A DNA stretch of 41,615 nucleotides from a bacterium. Lineage in GTDB: Bacteria; Actinomycetota; Acidimicrobiia; Acidimicrobiales; Bin134. The translations under genes and the position numbers were made by a program. Positions 24,089 to 32,763 of the stretch are shown in pieces. The notes under the pieces are model-generated. The model saw only the letters and a list, made by a program, of their open reading frames with translations, was not told where the DNA came from and searched no databases. Position 1 is the stretch's first letter, and every line of letters begins with the position of its first letter. The stretch is from the NCBI GenBank assembly GCA_028819295.1, contig JAPPMA010000046.1, positions 1-41,615 of the forward strand, read 5' to 3'.

Positions 24089-24119
24089 GCCTCATGACCC
24101 CGACGACAGGAGCCGCCCC

Positions 24120-24965
24120 ATGATCGCCTTGCCGGAAGTCGAGACCATCCGACGCGATTTGGACAGAGAGCTGTCTGGTCTTCGCGTCAAGTCTGTGGAA
24201 GTCATGAACACCCAGGTGGCGAAGCGGTCAGGGGGGGCGAAGAAGTTCGCCGACCGTCTGGAGAAGGCGAAGATAACCGGTGTGCGCCGCCGTGGCCTGC
24301 ACTTGATCATGGGCACGGACAGCGAGGATGTGATCGTGGTCCATTTGGGAAGCGGCGGTCAGCTTCGGCGCCACGCCAACAGAGACCAGTTGGCGCCCGA
24401 CACGGCGCTGTCCATCACTTTTACCAAGAGCGGCCAGCTTCGGCTTGTCGACGGGGTCGGCGACGCCGCGCTGTTCCTGGCCAGTGCCGAGAAGTTGGCC
24501 GAGGAGGTCCCCGAGCTGGAAGGACTGGGCATAGACCCTCTCGACCAGCCGGTGCCGTGGCGGATTTTCGGCCAGATTCTCTTGGCTCAGGATGCCAAGC
24601 TGAAGGCGGTGCTGACCGATGACCGGGTGGTGGTCGGACTGGGTGAGATGTACTCCGACGAGATCCTGTTCGCGGCCGGCCTGCGGTACGACCGCATGAC
24701 CAACTCGTTGGGGCCCCAAGAGGTCCGCCGGCTGCACCGGGCGATGGTGGAGACCCTGCACGATGCGGCCAAGCATCGGGGCGCCACGCTGGAAGACGGG
24801 CTCTACGCGGATGTACACGGTCAGCCGGGCGGCTATGAGGAGTACATCAACGTGTTCAAGCAGGCGGGAAAGAACGGGCGCCCCTGTCCCCGCTGCCACC
24901 GCCCGATCCAGAAGTACCGCTTCCGCCGCCGCTGGACGTACTACTGCGAGCAGTGCCAGATATGA
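24120..24965 (+). CDS. Fpg/MutM-family protein with altered catalytic residues
   Basis: This 281-residue protein aligns over its full length with formamidopyrimidine-DNA glycosylase. It has LPEVET at 4-9, the HLG strand near 75, the helix-two-turn-helix region with GLGEMYSDEILFAAG near 173-187, and a four-cysteine zinc finger (C256, C259, C276, C279). Known catalytic positions are changed. The canonical start MPELPEVE, whose Pro2 is the Schiff-base nucleophile and Glu3 the acid, reads M-I-A-L-P-E-V-E. The Lys57 column is Gly59, the DPRRFG loop reads DGVGDA, and the Asn of GxGN is Glu176. DNA binding may be kept, but base excision by the usual mechanism seems unlikely. A TTG at 24129 would restore an N-terminal Pro-Glu but shifts it three residues and lies far from the CAGGAG upstream of 24120. 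It occupies the mutM place between rnc and smc. Confidence 0.82.
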   Translation: MIALPEVETIRRDLDRELSGLRVKSVEVMNTQVAKRSGGAKKFADRLEKAKITGVRRRGLHLIMGTDSEDVIVVHLGSGGQLRRHANRDQLAPDTALSITFTKSGQLRLVDGVGDAALFLASAEKLAEEVPELEGLGIDPLDQPVPWRIFGQILLAQDAKLKAVLTDDRVVVGLGEMYSDEILFAAGLRYDRMTNSLGPQEVRRLHRAMVETLHDAAKHRGATLEDGLYADVHGQPGGYEEYINVFKQAGKNGRPCPRCHRPIQKYRFRRRWTYYCEQCQI

Positions 24966-25044
24966 CCGCCATGGCCGTTGCGCTCGGTTGGATTTCGGTT
25001 GGATGAGGTGGGAGCAGTTCCGCTATTCGCGGCCCCCGGCTGGG

Positions 25045-25050
25045 TAGGGT
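25045..25050 (+). promoter_or_regulatory. Candidate -10 (TAGGGT) before smc
   Basis: TAGGGT ends 7 bases before the smc GTG, and no clear Shine-Dalgarno sequence lies between, fitting a leaderless transcript. Confidence 0.4.
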
Positions 25051-25057
25051 CGAATGA

Positions 25058-28000
25058 GTGTTCTTGAAGGCGTTGACCCTCAAGGGGTTCAAATCCTTTG
25101 CCGATCCCACCACGCTGGTCTTCGAACCGGGCGTCACGGTGATTGTGGGCCCGAACGGCAGCGGCAAGTCCAACGTGGTGGATGCGGTGGCCTGGGCCTT
25201 GGGCGCCCAGGCACCCACTGCGGTGCGGTCGGCCAAGATGGACGATGTCATCTTCGCGGGAACCGCCTCCCGGCCGGGCCTGGGTCGGGCCGAGGTGTCG
25301 CTGAGCATCGACAACAACGCCCGCATCCTGCCCATCGAGTTCGAAGAGGTCACCATCACCCGCACGCTGTTCCGCAGCGGCGACAGCACCTACGCCATCA
25401 ACGGGGTGCCCTGTCGCCTGCTTGACATCCAAGAACTGCTGAGCGACACCGGCGTCGGCCGCCAACAGCATGTGATCGTCTCCCAGCGCCAGATCGAGGC
25501 AGTGTTGAGTGCCAGGCCCGAGGACCGCCGGGCGGTGATCGAGGAGGCCGCAGGCGTGCTGAAGTATCGCCGCCGCAAGGAGAAGTCCGAACGGCGGCTG
25601 GCGGCGACCGAGGCCAACCTCACGCGGCTGTCCGATGTGGTGCGGGAGATCCGCCGCCAGCTTCGGCCGCTGGAGCGCCAAGCAGAGGCTGCTCGCCGCC
25701 ACGGGGGCCTGCTGGCTGAGTTGAGCAGCCTTCGCCGGTATCTGGCTGGACAGGAGATACAGCAGTTTCGCCGCCGGGTTGGCCAGCTCACCCAGGACCA
25801 GGCCGCGAATCGCCGGGAGATGCAGCAGCTCTCATCGCGGGTAGAGGCATTGGACCGAGACCTGGCCGCGGCCGAAGCTCGGCTGTCAGCCGCAGATGGC
25901 CAGGACATCGGCGAGGCTCTGATGCGGTTCGAAGGGCTCAACGAGCGCCTTCGGGGCTTGGATGCGCTGTTGTCGGAGCGGCGTCTGCGCTTGCAGCGCG
26001 ACCGCAGCGCCGGAGTGGACGAAGACGTGGTGGCCACGCTGGAAGCCGAGTCAAACCGACTGGGCCGGGAGTTGGACGAGGTGGAGGCCGAGTCGGCCGC
26101 CTTGGCGCCTGACGCCGCCGAGGTTGCCGATGCCGAACAGCAGCTCGAGCAGCTCCGGCTGTCGTTCGATGAGCAGTGGGGTGGCCAAGCCCTGCCTGCT
26201 TCCGGGTCGGATGCCCCCCGGTTGAGGGGTGAGATGAGGGCATTGGAGGCATCGATCCTGCGAGACCAGGCCGAGGCAGACCGGCTGGGCCGGAGCCTGG
26301 GGGATTTGGAGTCGCGCCGCCAGGAGTCGGTTGAGGCGTTGGACCGGGCATGGGCTGAGGCCGCTGATGCCGAGACGGCCCACGAGATTCGCCGGCAGGA
26401 GCTCGCGGTCGCCGAGCAGCGATGCGAAAAGGCCCGGGAAGAACGGGAGCGGGCGAGGGCCGATCTTGCCGATGCCGGTGGAGACCACAAGGCGTGGGAG
26501 GCACGGCGAGAGGCGCTTTCGTTGGCGCTGGACGAGGCACGCGACCGATCCGGTGCTCAGCGGCTGGCCGGCATCGAGGGCGTGGTCGGCACCCTGCTGG
26601 AGGTTGTGGACATAGACCGGGGCTGGGAGGCGGCCTTTGAAGCAGCGGCCGGGGAAGCGGTGGCCGCGGTGGTGGCCACCGACACCGAGGTCGCCATGCG
26701 GGCCATCGCCACGCTCGAGGCCGACAGCGTTGGCGGTGCGGTGCTGGCGTTGGGCGGGTCGGGAGCGCATCCTTCGGTGCCGGCCCTGGGCGCGATGGGT
26801 GCGCCGATGCCGGCGCCGGCGGCCGGCGATCCCCTTCGTCCCCATGTGCGCTCTTCGATGGCCGGCGTGGATCGCCTGCTGGATGCCTTGGTGGGCCGGG
26901 TCGGGGTGGTGGACACCAGCGAGCAGGCGGCGGCGGCAGCAGTCGCCGATCCGTCCGCAGTGGTTGTCACCCGCCGGGGTGACCGGTTTTCGCCGTGGGG
27001 TTGGAGGGTTGGCGTCCGCCATTCTGGGGCCACGAAGGGATTGCTCGAGGAGGCTGAGCGGGAGTCGGCCCGGGCAGCCCAACGGGCTGACGCCGCGGAG
27101 CGCGAACAGCGCTTGGCAGACGGCCGGCTGGAGCAGGCAGTGCAGGACGCGGACGGTGCTCGACAAGCCGCTCAGGCGCAGGCTGGAGCGGTGTCCAGCG
27201 CCCGGAGCCGGGCGGATGCGGAGGGTCGGAGGCTGCGGGACACTGAGGTGGAGATCGCCGCACTCGGCCCCCGCCGGGGCGAATTGGAGAACAAGATCGC
27301 CGAAGATCGCCGCCGGGCTGGCGATTTGCGCCAAGAGCTGCCCCAGCACGAAGCCCGGGAGGCGGAGGAGCTTGAGCACGCCGAGAGCATGAGTCGAGCC
27401 CGCGACGATCTGTCGCAGCGGTCGCAGGCGGTGAGCAGCCGTCGCTCCGATCTCCGGATAAAGGCTGCTGGGCTGGAGGAGAGGCGCCGTTTGCTGGCCG
27501 CTCAGCGCGGCGATGTCGAGCGGCGGCTGAGTCGGATGGCTGAAGCCCGCGTTGAGGCTGCATCCCGTCGAGAGGCCCTTGACATGCGCCTGGCTGTTGT
27601 CGACGAGCTGGCCGACTGGGCGGCCGGCAGGCTTGAAGCGGTGGGCGGGAAGCTTGAAGACCTGCGCCGTCGGCGGGCTGAGGAATCGCAAGCGGCTGCC
27701 GCGGCTGCTCGACGGCTTGAGGACCTGCGGGGCCAGCGGGCTCAAGCAGAGGCCAGGCTGGGGCACTGCCAGGAGCGGGACCGCAGCGCGGAGATCGAGT
27801 TGGCTGAGGCGGGCATCAGGCTGGAGGCCTCGATCGACCGCTGCCGTCGGGAGTTGGACTGCGAACCCGGTGAAGCAGCATCTGTCGAATGCCCGCCCCT
27901 GGCGCCGGGCGTCGCCCCCGTCGACCGGATAAGGGCATTGGAGCAAGAGCTGCGCATCATGGGGCCGGTGAACCCGTTGGCGTTGGATGAGTACGAGGCT

Positions 28001-28588
28001 CTGTTGGAGCGCCACGACTTCACGCAAGGCCAGATTGACGACATCCGCCAGAGTCGCCGGGAGCTCCGCAAGGTGATCCGCAAGATCGACGAGGAGATTG
28101 TGAGCGTGTTCTCGGCCGCGTTTGCCGATGTGGAGCGCAACTTCGCCGGTCTGTTCCAGACGCTGTTTCCCGGCGGCGAGGGCAGGTTGCGGCTCACCCA
28201 ACCCGATGCGCTGCTCGACGCCGGAGTGGAGATCGAGGCCCGGCCATCGGGCAAGAACATCCGACGCCTGAGCCTCTTGTCGGGAGGGGAGCGCTCCCTC
28301 ACCGCGCTCGCCTTTCTGTTCGCGGTGTTCCGCAGCCGACCGTCGCCGTTCTATGTCATGGACGAGGTGGAGGCTGCGCTCGACGACATAAATCTGCACC
28401 GCTTTCTCCATCTCGTCGACGAGTTTCGTGCCGATGCCCAACTGCTGATCGTGAGCCACCAGAAGCGCACCATGGAGGCAGCCGACTGCCTCTACGGCGT
28501 GTCGATGAAGCCGGGGGGAAGCTCCAAGGTGCTTTCCGAGAGAGTGGTGGTAGCCTCGGCGCCGAAGGTACTTCTCGAACAGAGCTGA
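25058..28588 (+). CDS. smc: Chromosome segregation protein SMC
   Basis: The 1176-residue protein is a full SMC. An N-terminal head comes first (LTLKGFKSFADPTTLVFEPG, Walker A GPNGSGKSN at 31-39). A long coiled coil follows, then a hinge around residues 505-610, and a second coiled coil. The C-terminal head has the signature LSLLSGGERSLTALAFLFAV and Walker B FYVMDEVEAALDD. SMC, with ScpA and ScpB, loads on DNA near the origin and compacts and aligns the chromosome arms. The partner genes are not in this window. The start is GTG at 25058; an ATG four bases earlier is in another frame. Length and motifs are normal. Confidence 0.96.
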   Translation: MFLKALTLKGFKSFADPTTLVFEPGVTVIVGPNGSGKSNVVDAVAWALGAQAPTAVRSAKMDDVIFAGTASRPGLGRAEVSLSIDNNARILPIEFEEVTITRTLFRSGDSTYAINGVPCRLLDIQELLSDTGVGRQQHVIVSQRQIEAVLSARPEDRRAVIEEAAGVLKYRRRKEKSERRLAATEANLTRLSDVVREIRRQLRPLERQAEAARRHGGLLAELSSLRRYLAGQEIQQFRRRVGQLTQDQAANRREMQQLSSRVEALDRDLAAAEARLSAADGQDIGEALMRFEGLNERLRGLDALLSERRLRLQRDRSAGVDEDVVATLEAESNRLGRELDEVEAESAALAPDAAEVADAEQQLEQLRLSFDEQWGGQALPASGSDAPRLRGEMRALEASILRDQAEADRLGRSLGDLESRRQESVEALDRAWAEAADAETAHEIRRQELAVAEQRCEKAREERERARADLADAGGDHKAWEARREALSLALDEARDRSGAQRLAGIEGVVGTLLEVVDIDRGWEAAFEAAAGEAVAAVVATDTEVAMRAIATLEADSVGGAVLALGGSGAHPSVPALGAMGAPMPAPAAGDPLRPHVRSSMAGVDRLLDALVGRVGVVDTSEQAAAAAVADPSAVVVTRRGDRFSPWGWRVGVRHSGATKGLLEEAERESARAAQRADAAEREQRLADGRLEQAVQDADGARQAAQAQAGAVSSARSRADAEGRRLRDTEVEIAALGPRRGELENKIAEDRRRAGDLRQELPQHEAREAEELEHAESMSRARDDLSQRSQAVSSRRSDLRIKAAGLEERRRLLAAQRGDVERRLSRMAEARVEAASRREALDMRLAVVDELADWAAGRLEAVGGKLEDLRRRRAEESQAAAAAARRLEDLRGQRAQAEARLGHCQERDRSAEIELAEAGIRLEASIDRCRRELDCEPGEAASVECPPLAPGVAPVDRIRALEQELRIMGPVNPLALDEYEALLERHDFTQGQIDDIRQSRRELRKVIRKIDEEIVSVFSAAFADVERNFAGLFQTLFPGGEGRLRLTQPDALLDAGVEIEARPSGKNIRRLSLLSGGERSLTALAFLFAVFRSRPSPFYVMDEVEAALDDINLHRFLHLVDEFRADAQLLIVSHQKRTMEAADCLYGVSMKPGGSSKVLSERVVVASAPKVLLEQS

Positions 28589-28604
28589 GGACTCAGCGCA
28601 CACG

Positions 28605-30020
28605 ATGAGCAACGAGCCCGACGATCCCCGGTCGGAGTGGGATCCCCTAGGGTGGGAACTGGAAGGCCCAGCCGAGCAATCCAGCGACTTGCCGGTGCCC
28701 CGCGCGGTGGAAGTCACCGCTTGGGCGCCGCCCGAGCCGCCACCGCCCCCCCCTCGAAATCCCTCTGCATCCATGTTGGCGGCATCGGTTCTGCTGGCCG
28801 TTTTCGGGCTGGTGGGCATAGGCATCGGTGTCGGCAGCGTCTTCTTCAACCAAGACGCCCCTCCCCCCGAGGTTGTGGTGGTCTCCGGGCCGCAAGTGGT
28901 GAGCGCCCCTCCAGGCCAGGCGCCGGCTATCCAAGCCCCGCTGGTTGTGCCGCCCGCGGTTCAGTTGCCATCGGATCAACCCACCGGTTCGGTGGTTCCC
29001 ATAGATCCCGTTGTGGAGGTGGCCCGCGCCGTCATCCCCTCGGTGGTGCTCATCGAGGCGATCGCCGATGGGCAGGAATCCGATATTCCCGAATTGGATC
29101 CGCCGGAAACAGGCCCCGAGGGCGAGCTTCCGCCCGGGAATGAACAGGGGCCACCCGCAGAACTACCTGATGGCCTTGAGGATCGGCCAAGGATCATAGG
29201 ACAGGGGTCGGGGATCATCTACGACATCTCCGGCCACATCCTCACCAATGCCCATGTAGTCGGTGAGGCCGAGGCGGTGAGGGTGCAGTTTGCCGACGGC
29301 ACCCGGGCCGAGGGCACGGTGGTGGGCGCCGCACCGGCTATCGATGTCGCCTTGGTGAAGGTTGACACCGACAGGGCGCTCACGCCGGCAGTGTTCGCCG
29401 ACCGGTCAACCATCGAGGTGGGGCAGCTTGCAGTGGCGGTGGGCAGCCCCTTCGGGTTGCAGCAGTCGGTTACCTCGGGAATTGTCAGCGCCGTCGGACG
29501 GGCGGTTCGAGAGGGAAGGGGCGACGGCGCCTTTGTCGAGATGATCCAAACCGATGCGCCCATCAACCCCGGCAATTCGGGTGGCGCCTTGGCCAACCGC
29601 TTCGGCCAGGTCATCGGCATGAACACCCTGATCCAAACCGACGGTTCGCTTGGCAACATCGGTTTGGGCTTCGCCATCCCCTCTGACATCGCCTTGAACA
29701 TCGCCCAGCGCATCTTGGCTGGGGGGAGCACGGAGCTGGGTTTTCTCGGCGTTTCGGGGACCGATCCGGAGATGGGCCATCCCGGCGCCCTGGTACTGGA
29801 GGTGCATGACGACACTCCCGCCGATCGTGCCGGGTTGCAGGTTGGCGACTTGATCGTGCTCATCGACGACGAGGTGGTGTCGACGTTCACCGAACTGGCC
29901 GCCAAGGTTCAGTTCCGGGCACCGGGGACCGAGGTGGAATTGGAGGTGGTGCGCGACGACGAGCACATCGCGCTCACCGTGGTCATTGGTGCTCTGCCCG
30001 ACCAGGAGCCTGAGGAATAG
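28605..30020 (+). CDS. Membrane-anchored HtrA/DegP-type serine protease with one PDZ domain
   Basis: The 471-residue protein has an acidic, Pro-rich cytoplasmic N-terminus, one membrane helix at about 57-80, and a Pro/Val-rich linker. The trypsin-like domain has the full catalytic triad: His217 in TNAHVV, Asp247 in DVALVKVD and Ser325 in GNSGGAL. A single C-terminal PDZ domain (FLGVSGTDPEMGHPGALVLEV onward) ends near 465. Such HtrA proteins degrade or process misfolded exported proteins outside the membrane. It lies between smc and ftsY, which are usually adjacent, and its stop overlaps the ftsY GTG by one base. An acidic insertion between linker and protease (DGQESDIPELDPPETGPEG and onward) is unusual. 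Confidence 0.9.
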   Translation: MSNEPDDPRSEWDPLGWELEGPAEQSSDLPVPRAVEVTAWAPPEPPPPPPRNPSASMLAASVLLAVFGLVGIGIGVGSVFFNQDAPPPEVVVVSGPQVVSAPPGQAPAIQAPLVVPPAVQLPSDQPTGSVVPIDPVVEVARAVIPSVVLIEAIADGQESDIPELDPPETGPEGELPPGNEQGPPAELPDGLEDRPRIIGQGSGIIYDISGHILTNAHVVGEAEAVRVQFADGTRAEGTVVGAAPAIDVALVKVDTDRALTPAVFADRSTIEVGQLAVAVGSPFGLQQSVTSGIVSAVGRAVREGRGDGAFVEMIQTDAPINPGNSGGALANRFGQVIGMNTLIQTDGSLGNIGLGFAIPSDIALNIAQRILAGGSTELGFLGVSGTDPEMGHPGALVLEVHDDTPADRAGLQVGDLIVLIDDEVVSTFTELAAKVQFRAPGTEVELEVVRDDEHIALTVVIGALPDQEPEE

Positions 30021-31108
30021 TGGTGCTGCGCCGTCGGCGAAAAAGGAATGGGCAGGCAATTGCCGAGCCGGAAACCGAACTTCCTGTTGGATCGGAGGTT
30101 GGTTCGGCACCAGTTGGCGAGCAGAACGAGTCTGAGCCGGAAGCCGAACTTCCTGTTGGATCGGAGGTTGGTTCGGCACCAGTTGGCGAGCAGAACGAGT
30201 CTGAGCCGGAAACCGAGAGGGCCAGCTTCCGGAACCGGCTGGCCACGGCACGGGGCACGTTCTCGGGGTTTCTGGCGTCGGTGGCCTCCCGGGGAGTCGA
30301 CGAAGCCACCTGGGAGGAGTTGGAAGACGCCTTGGTGCTGGCTGATGCCGGTGTCGGCACTGCGGCCTACGTTTTGGATCGGTTGAAGGAACGGGCAAAA
30401 GCCGACAAGATCACCGATCCCGAGGCGCTGGTGGCCATGCTCAAATCCCAGTTGGCTGAGAACCTCGGAGGTCGTGATCTGGAATTGGGCACCGACGGCA
30501 GTCCTGCTGTGTGGCTGTTCGTGGGCGTGAACGGGGTGGGGAAGACCACCACCATCGGCAAGCTGGCTGCTCGGGAGGTGCGCTCCGGGCGAAAGGTGGT
30601 GCTGGCGGCGGGCGACACTTTTCGAGCGGCGGCAGCCGAGCAGCTGGGCATGTGGGCCGACCGGTCGGGCGCCGAGTTGATTCGGGGTGCTGAGGGTGCC
30701 GATCCCAGCTCGGTCATCTACGACGCCATCGAGCATGCCGCGTCGGCAGGAGTGCCGCTGGTCATGGCCGACACCGCCGGTCGCCTGCACTCTCGCACCA
30801 ACCTTATGGACGAGCTGGCCAAGATCTACCGGGTGGCCGGCAAAGGGCCGGGCAGGGTCGCCGAGGTGCTGTTGGTAATCGACGCCACCACCGGCCAGAA
30901 CGGCCTCGCCCAGGCCCGCCGGTTCACCGAGTCGGCGGAGCTGACCGGCGTCGTGCTCACCAAGCTCGACGGGTCGGCCAAGGGCGGCATTGTGATGGCA
31001 GTGCAGAATGAGCTGGACATCCCGGTGAAGTTGGTGGGCCTCGGGGAGGGGCTCGACGACCTGGTGGAATTCGATGCCGCCGAGTTCGCCGAAGCCCTTC
31101 TCGCCTAA
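30020..31108 (+). CDS. ftsY: Signal recognition particle receptor FtsY
   Basis: The 362-residue protein starts at GTG 30020 with a basic VLRRRRKRNG segment, then an acidic A-type region made of a 23-residue repeat. The NG GTPase domain follows from about residue 70: GVNGVGKTTT at 169-178, DTFRAAAAEQL, DTAGRLHS, TKLDGSAKGG and the closing GLGEGLDDLVEFD. FtsY receives the Ffh-bound ribosome at the membrane for co-translational insertion, pairing with ffh encoded 47 bases downstream. The tandem repeat makes the acidic region length-variable. The start overlaps the protease stop, implying co-expression. Confidence 0.95.
   Translation: MVLRRRRKRNGQAIAEPETELPVGSEVGSAPVGEQNESEPEAELPVGSEVGSAPVGEQNESEPETERASFRNRLATARGTFSGFLASVASRGVDEATWEELEDALVLADAGVGTAAYVLDRLKERAKADKITDPEALVAMLKSQLAENLGGRDLELGTDGSPAVWLFVGVNGVGKTTTIGKLAAREVRSGRKVVLAAGDTFRAAAAEQLGMWADRSGAELIRGAEGADPSSVIYDAIEHAASAGVPLVMADTAGRLHSRTNLMDELAKIYRVAGKGPGRVAEVLLVIDATTGQNGLAQARRFTESAELTGVVLTKLDGSAKGGIVMAVQNELDIPVKLVGLGEGLDDLVEFDAAEFAEALLA
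30065..30216 (+). repeat. 69-bp tandem repeat in the ftsY acidic region
   Basis: Two in-frame copies (30065-30133 and 30134-30202) differ at one base (GAAACC against GAAGCC), and a 14-base partial third copy follows. Each encodes 23 residues of the form EPExELPVGSEVGSAPVGEQ plus NES. Confidence 0.93.
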
Positions 31109-31155
31109 CCTGTCGATGCTCGAAATCCAAGCTGGGCCACTAGGCTAGGCAGCCC

Positions 31156-32625
31156 ATGTTCGACACGCTGAGCAATCGGTTCGAGGGCATCTTCAAGCGT
31201 TTGCGCGGCTTGGGGACACTGCGGGAGGGCGATGTCGACGAGGTGCTGCGGGAGATCCGCCTCGCCCTGCTCGATGCCGACGTCAACCTCCACGTGGTCC
31301 GCGGCTTCCAGGACAGAGTCCGCGAGCGGTGCGTGGGCGCCGAGGTCCACAAGGCGCTGGATCCAGTCCAGCAGGTGATCAAGTTCGTCCACGAGGAGCT
31401 GGTTGCCACCCTGGGCGGCGAGACCCTGGAGATATCCCATCCGGCCAAACCCCCCACGGTGGTGCTGTTGGCCGGGCTTCAGGGCTCGGGCAAGACCACC
31501 AACGCGGCCAAGCTGGCCTCCTGGTTCAAGCAGCAGGGCCGCAACCCCATGCTGGTGGGCGCCGATTTGCAGCGTCCGGCAGCGGTAGAGCAGCTCCGCA
31601 CCCTTGGCGCGGCCATCGGGGTTCCGGTGTTCAGCGAGCCATCCGATCCGATTGCCGCGGCCAAGCGCGGTGTGGCCGAGGCCGCGGCCTCCGGCCGGGA
31701 TGTGGTTGTCTGCGACACCGCCGGGCGGCTGGCCATCGACGACGAGATGATGGAGCAGGTCGGGCGGATATCCGATGCCATCGAGCCCCACTACACCTTC
31801 TTGGTGGTCGATGCCATGACCGGCCAGGACGCGGTGGCCACGGCCCAGTCGTTTCATGCCGTTCTCGAACTCGACGGGGTGATCCTCACCAAGGTGGACG
31901 GGGACGCCCGGGGGGGCGCGGCGCTGTCGGTGAAAGAGGTGGTGGGCCGGCCGGTCGCCTTCTCCTCCACCGGCGAGAAGATCGACGAGTTCGAGTTGTT
32001 CCACCCCGACCGGGTGGCCAGCCGGATTCTCGGCATGGGCGATGTGCTCACCCTCATCGAGAAGGCCGAGCAGGTGTACGAGGAGGCCGAGGCGGAAGCG
32101 GCCGCGGCCAAGCTGCTGGAGGGCGAGTTCACGCTGGAGGACTTCTTGGAGCAGATGCGCCAGCTCAAGAAGATGGGCTCGCTCCAAAACCTGGTGGGGA
32201 TGCTCCCCGGCGCCACCCCCGAGTTGCGCGAAGCTGAGATCGAAGACGAGCAGATCGCCCAAGTGGAGGCCATCATCTGCTCGATGACCCCACAAGAGCG
32301 GGCTGCCCCCCGCATCATCGACGGCTCTCGCCGTCAGCGGATCGCCGCCGGTTCGGGCACCCGCCCCTCTGAGGTCTCCCAGCTTCTGCGGCAGTTCAGC
32401 GAAGTCCAGCGGATGATGAAGAGAATGGGCGGCGGCAAGGGGCCCGGCGCCGGTCGAAAGAAGTCCAAGAAGGGCCGAAGGGGAAGTCGGGTGACTCCGC
32501 CGGGCGGCCGGCAGAGGGGAAGTCGGGTGACTCCGCCGGGCGGTGGGCAGGGAAAGCCGGGAAAGCCCAAGCTGGCTTTGCCGGGCTTGGAAGACGGTCC
32601 GTTCGATCTCTCCTCCCTGAGGTAG
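31156..32625 (+). CDS. ffh: Signal recognition particle protein Ffh
   Basis: The 489-residue protein has an N domain (LREGDVDEVLREIRLALLDADVN) and a G domain with GLQGSGKTTN at 107-116, GADLQRPAAVEQL, DTAGRLAIDD and TKVDGDARGGAAL. An M domain follows, with the Met-rich LEQMRQLKKMGSLQNLVGMLPG and the RNA-binding SRRQRIAAGSGT block. Ffh binds signal sequences and 4.5S RNA and delivers ribosomes to FtsY. The tail after the M domain is basic and holds two copies of a 12-residue Gly/Pro-rich repeat. A TAGGCT at 31141-31146, 9 bases before the ATG, may be a -10. No gene for the SRP RNA was found in the window. Confidence 0.95.
   Translation: MFDTLSNRFEGIFKRLRGLGTLREGDVDEVLREIRLALLDADVNLHVVRGFQDRVRERCVGAEVHKALDPVQQVIKFVHEELVATLGGETLEISHPAKPPTVVLLAGLQGSGKTTNAAKLASWFKQQGRNPMLVGADLQRPAAVEQLRTLGAAIGVPVFSEPSDPIAAAKRGVAEAAASGRDVVVCDTAGRLAIDDEMMEQVGRISDAIEPHYTFLVVDAMTGQDAVATAQSFHAVLELDGVILTKVDGDARGGAALSVKEVVGRPVAFSSTGEKIDEFELFHPDRVASRILGMGDVLTLIEKAEQVYEEAEAEAAAAKLLEGEFTLEDFLEQMRQLKKMGSLQNLVGMLPGATPELREAEIEDEQIAQVEAIICSMTPQERAAPRIIDGSRRQRIAAGSGTRPSEVSQLLRQFSEVQRMMKRMGGGKGPGAGRKKSKKGRRGSRVTPPGGRQRGSRVTPPGGGQGKPGKPKLALPGLEDGPFDLSSLR
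32479..32543 (+). repeat. 36-bp-period tandem repeat in the ffh C-terminal tail
   Basis: A 29-base identical core occurs at 32479-32507 and 32515-32543, in frame, encoding RGSRVTPPGG twice with a short variable joint. Confidence 0.9.
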
Positions 32626-32661
32626 CCCGCAGGGATTTTCGGCGGGTAGAGTTTCCCTGTT

Positions 32662-32692
32662 CCGGCGGCTGGCGCCGGTTCGTGCCTGCACG
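32662..32692 (+). promoter_or_regulatory. Two adjacent stem-loops upstream of rpsP
   Basis: CCGGCG-GCTGG-CGCCGG (32662-32678) and CGTGC-CT-GCACG (32681-32692) lie between ffh and rpsP. Neither has a following T-run. They could be a weak ffh terminator or an rpsP leader structure. Confidence 0.35.
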
Positions 32693-32763
32693 GGTACTGA
32701 TGAGGGGCCGATTGGGCTTAGGACGACCAATGGACCCGAGATGACAGAAGGGCTGACTGGCTC

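Noticed and set aside
26051..28849. 932-codon minus-strand frame opposite smc
   Set aside because: Smc motifs on the plus strand are unambiguous; the frame is kept open by GC-rich third positions.
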